Positions 63,946 to 64,000 of a stretch of DNA of 64,000 bases are shown here, in pieces. The notes under the pieces are model-generated. The model saw only the letters and a program-made list of their open reading frames with translations, had not been told where the DNA came from and did not search any database. Origin of the DNA: Paracoccaceae bacterium (GTDB lineage Bacteria; Pseudomonadota; Alphaproteobacteria; Rhodobacterales; Rhodobacteraceae); assembly GCA_022824005.1 (NCBI GenBank), contig JAJEBG010000023.1, forward strand, positions 1 to 64,000, read 5' to 3'. How positions within the stretch are numbered: the first letter of the stretch is position 1; the number at the start of each line of letters is the position of its first letter. Both the position numbers and the translations under genes were made by a program.

Positions 63946-64000
63946 ATGAATGACTTTACCCATATCAGCCCAGACGGCGATGCGAGAATGGTTGATGTGT
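63946..64000 (+). CDS. moaC: Cyclic pyranopterin monophosphate synthase MoaC, 5' end only
   Basis: Eighteen codons from ATG 63946, three bases after the trpC stop, read MNDFTHISPDGDARMVDV and run off the right edge. This matches the MoaC N-terminus (pattern L-T-H-x-D-x-x-G-x-A-x-M-V-D-V). MoaC makes cyclic pyranopterin monophosphate in molybdenum cofactor synthesis. The trpC-moaC junction is common in alphaproteobacteria, which supports the call despite its shortness. Confidence 0.85.
   Translation, partial: MNDFTHISPDGDARMVDV

Overview
The window reads as one end of a chromosome segment from an alphaproteobacterium of moderate GC content. The lineage call rests on the circularly permuted two-piece tmRNA gene, the alpha-type SspB adaptor beside it, the DUF4167 and DUF4164 genes (the latter next to zapA), an E1-beta pyruvate dehydrogenase subunit with its own lipoyl domain, an indolepyruvate oxidoreductase in one chain, and gene orders such as lptF-lptG-lptD-surA-pdxA-rsmA and trpE-trpG-trpD-trpC-moaC. 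No genus can be named from sequence alone. Nearly everything is core metabolism with many 1-17 base overlaps and short gaps. No CRISPR array, integrase or insertion sequence was seen.

Layout. Bases 1 to about 915 do not match the rest: they are visibly richer in G+C, and hold the N-terminal 188 codons of a Dam/D12-class adenine methyltransferase running off the left edge. They end exactly where a corrinoid-protein pseudogene loses its C-terminus. This is either a mobile-element boundary or a chimeric join. Next come sufE, a small lipoprotein, rnd and dtd, an orphan antitoxin-like gene, tRNA-Asn, a metallo-beta-lactamase-fold hydrolase, an EnvZ-like kinase without a response regulator, a CAU tRNA, ndk, a membrane retropepsin and holC-pepA (1.6-11.4 kb). 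An outer-membrane biogenesis operon follows (11.6-19.0 kb). The minus-strand block ispG, prfA, prmC, DUF4167 lacks hisS, and is preceded by a RodZ-like gene, sdhE and an Lrp regulator (19.0-25.1 kb).

At 25.25-27.8 kb is a four-gene operon encoding a DUF2282 precursor peptide, a DUF692/MNIO enzyme, a DUF2063 partner and a DoxX membrane protein. This is the recently recognised bufferin/gig type of modified metal-binding peptide, and it is the most interesting system here. Then come thyX, gloA, ssrA-sspB (the tagging RNA beside the adaptor that reads its tag), fumC, an RHH_4 protein, ccdA, a TusA-like protein, the 1134-residue indolepyruvate oxidoreductase with a divergent LysR regulator, bolA-grxD, zapA-DUF4164, tkt-gap-pgk, ftsB, and pdhA-pdhB-pdhC (to 47.8 kb).

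The minus strand from 47.8 to 57.5 kb holds cysE, mltG, the fatty-acid genes fabF-acpP-fabG-fabD, and the phosphate transporter genes pstA-pstC-pstS. There is no pstB or phoU, and a terminator-like hairpin lies between pstS and pstC. The right end carries tRNA-Ser(CGA), a PpiD-like chaperone and the tightly packed trpE-trpG-trpD-trpC genes, then the first codons of moaC.

Limits. Functions were assigned by reading motifs and recalled family architecture, without database searches. Starts were adjusted by hand where a ribosome-binding site, an overlap or family length pointed to a downstream codon.
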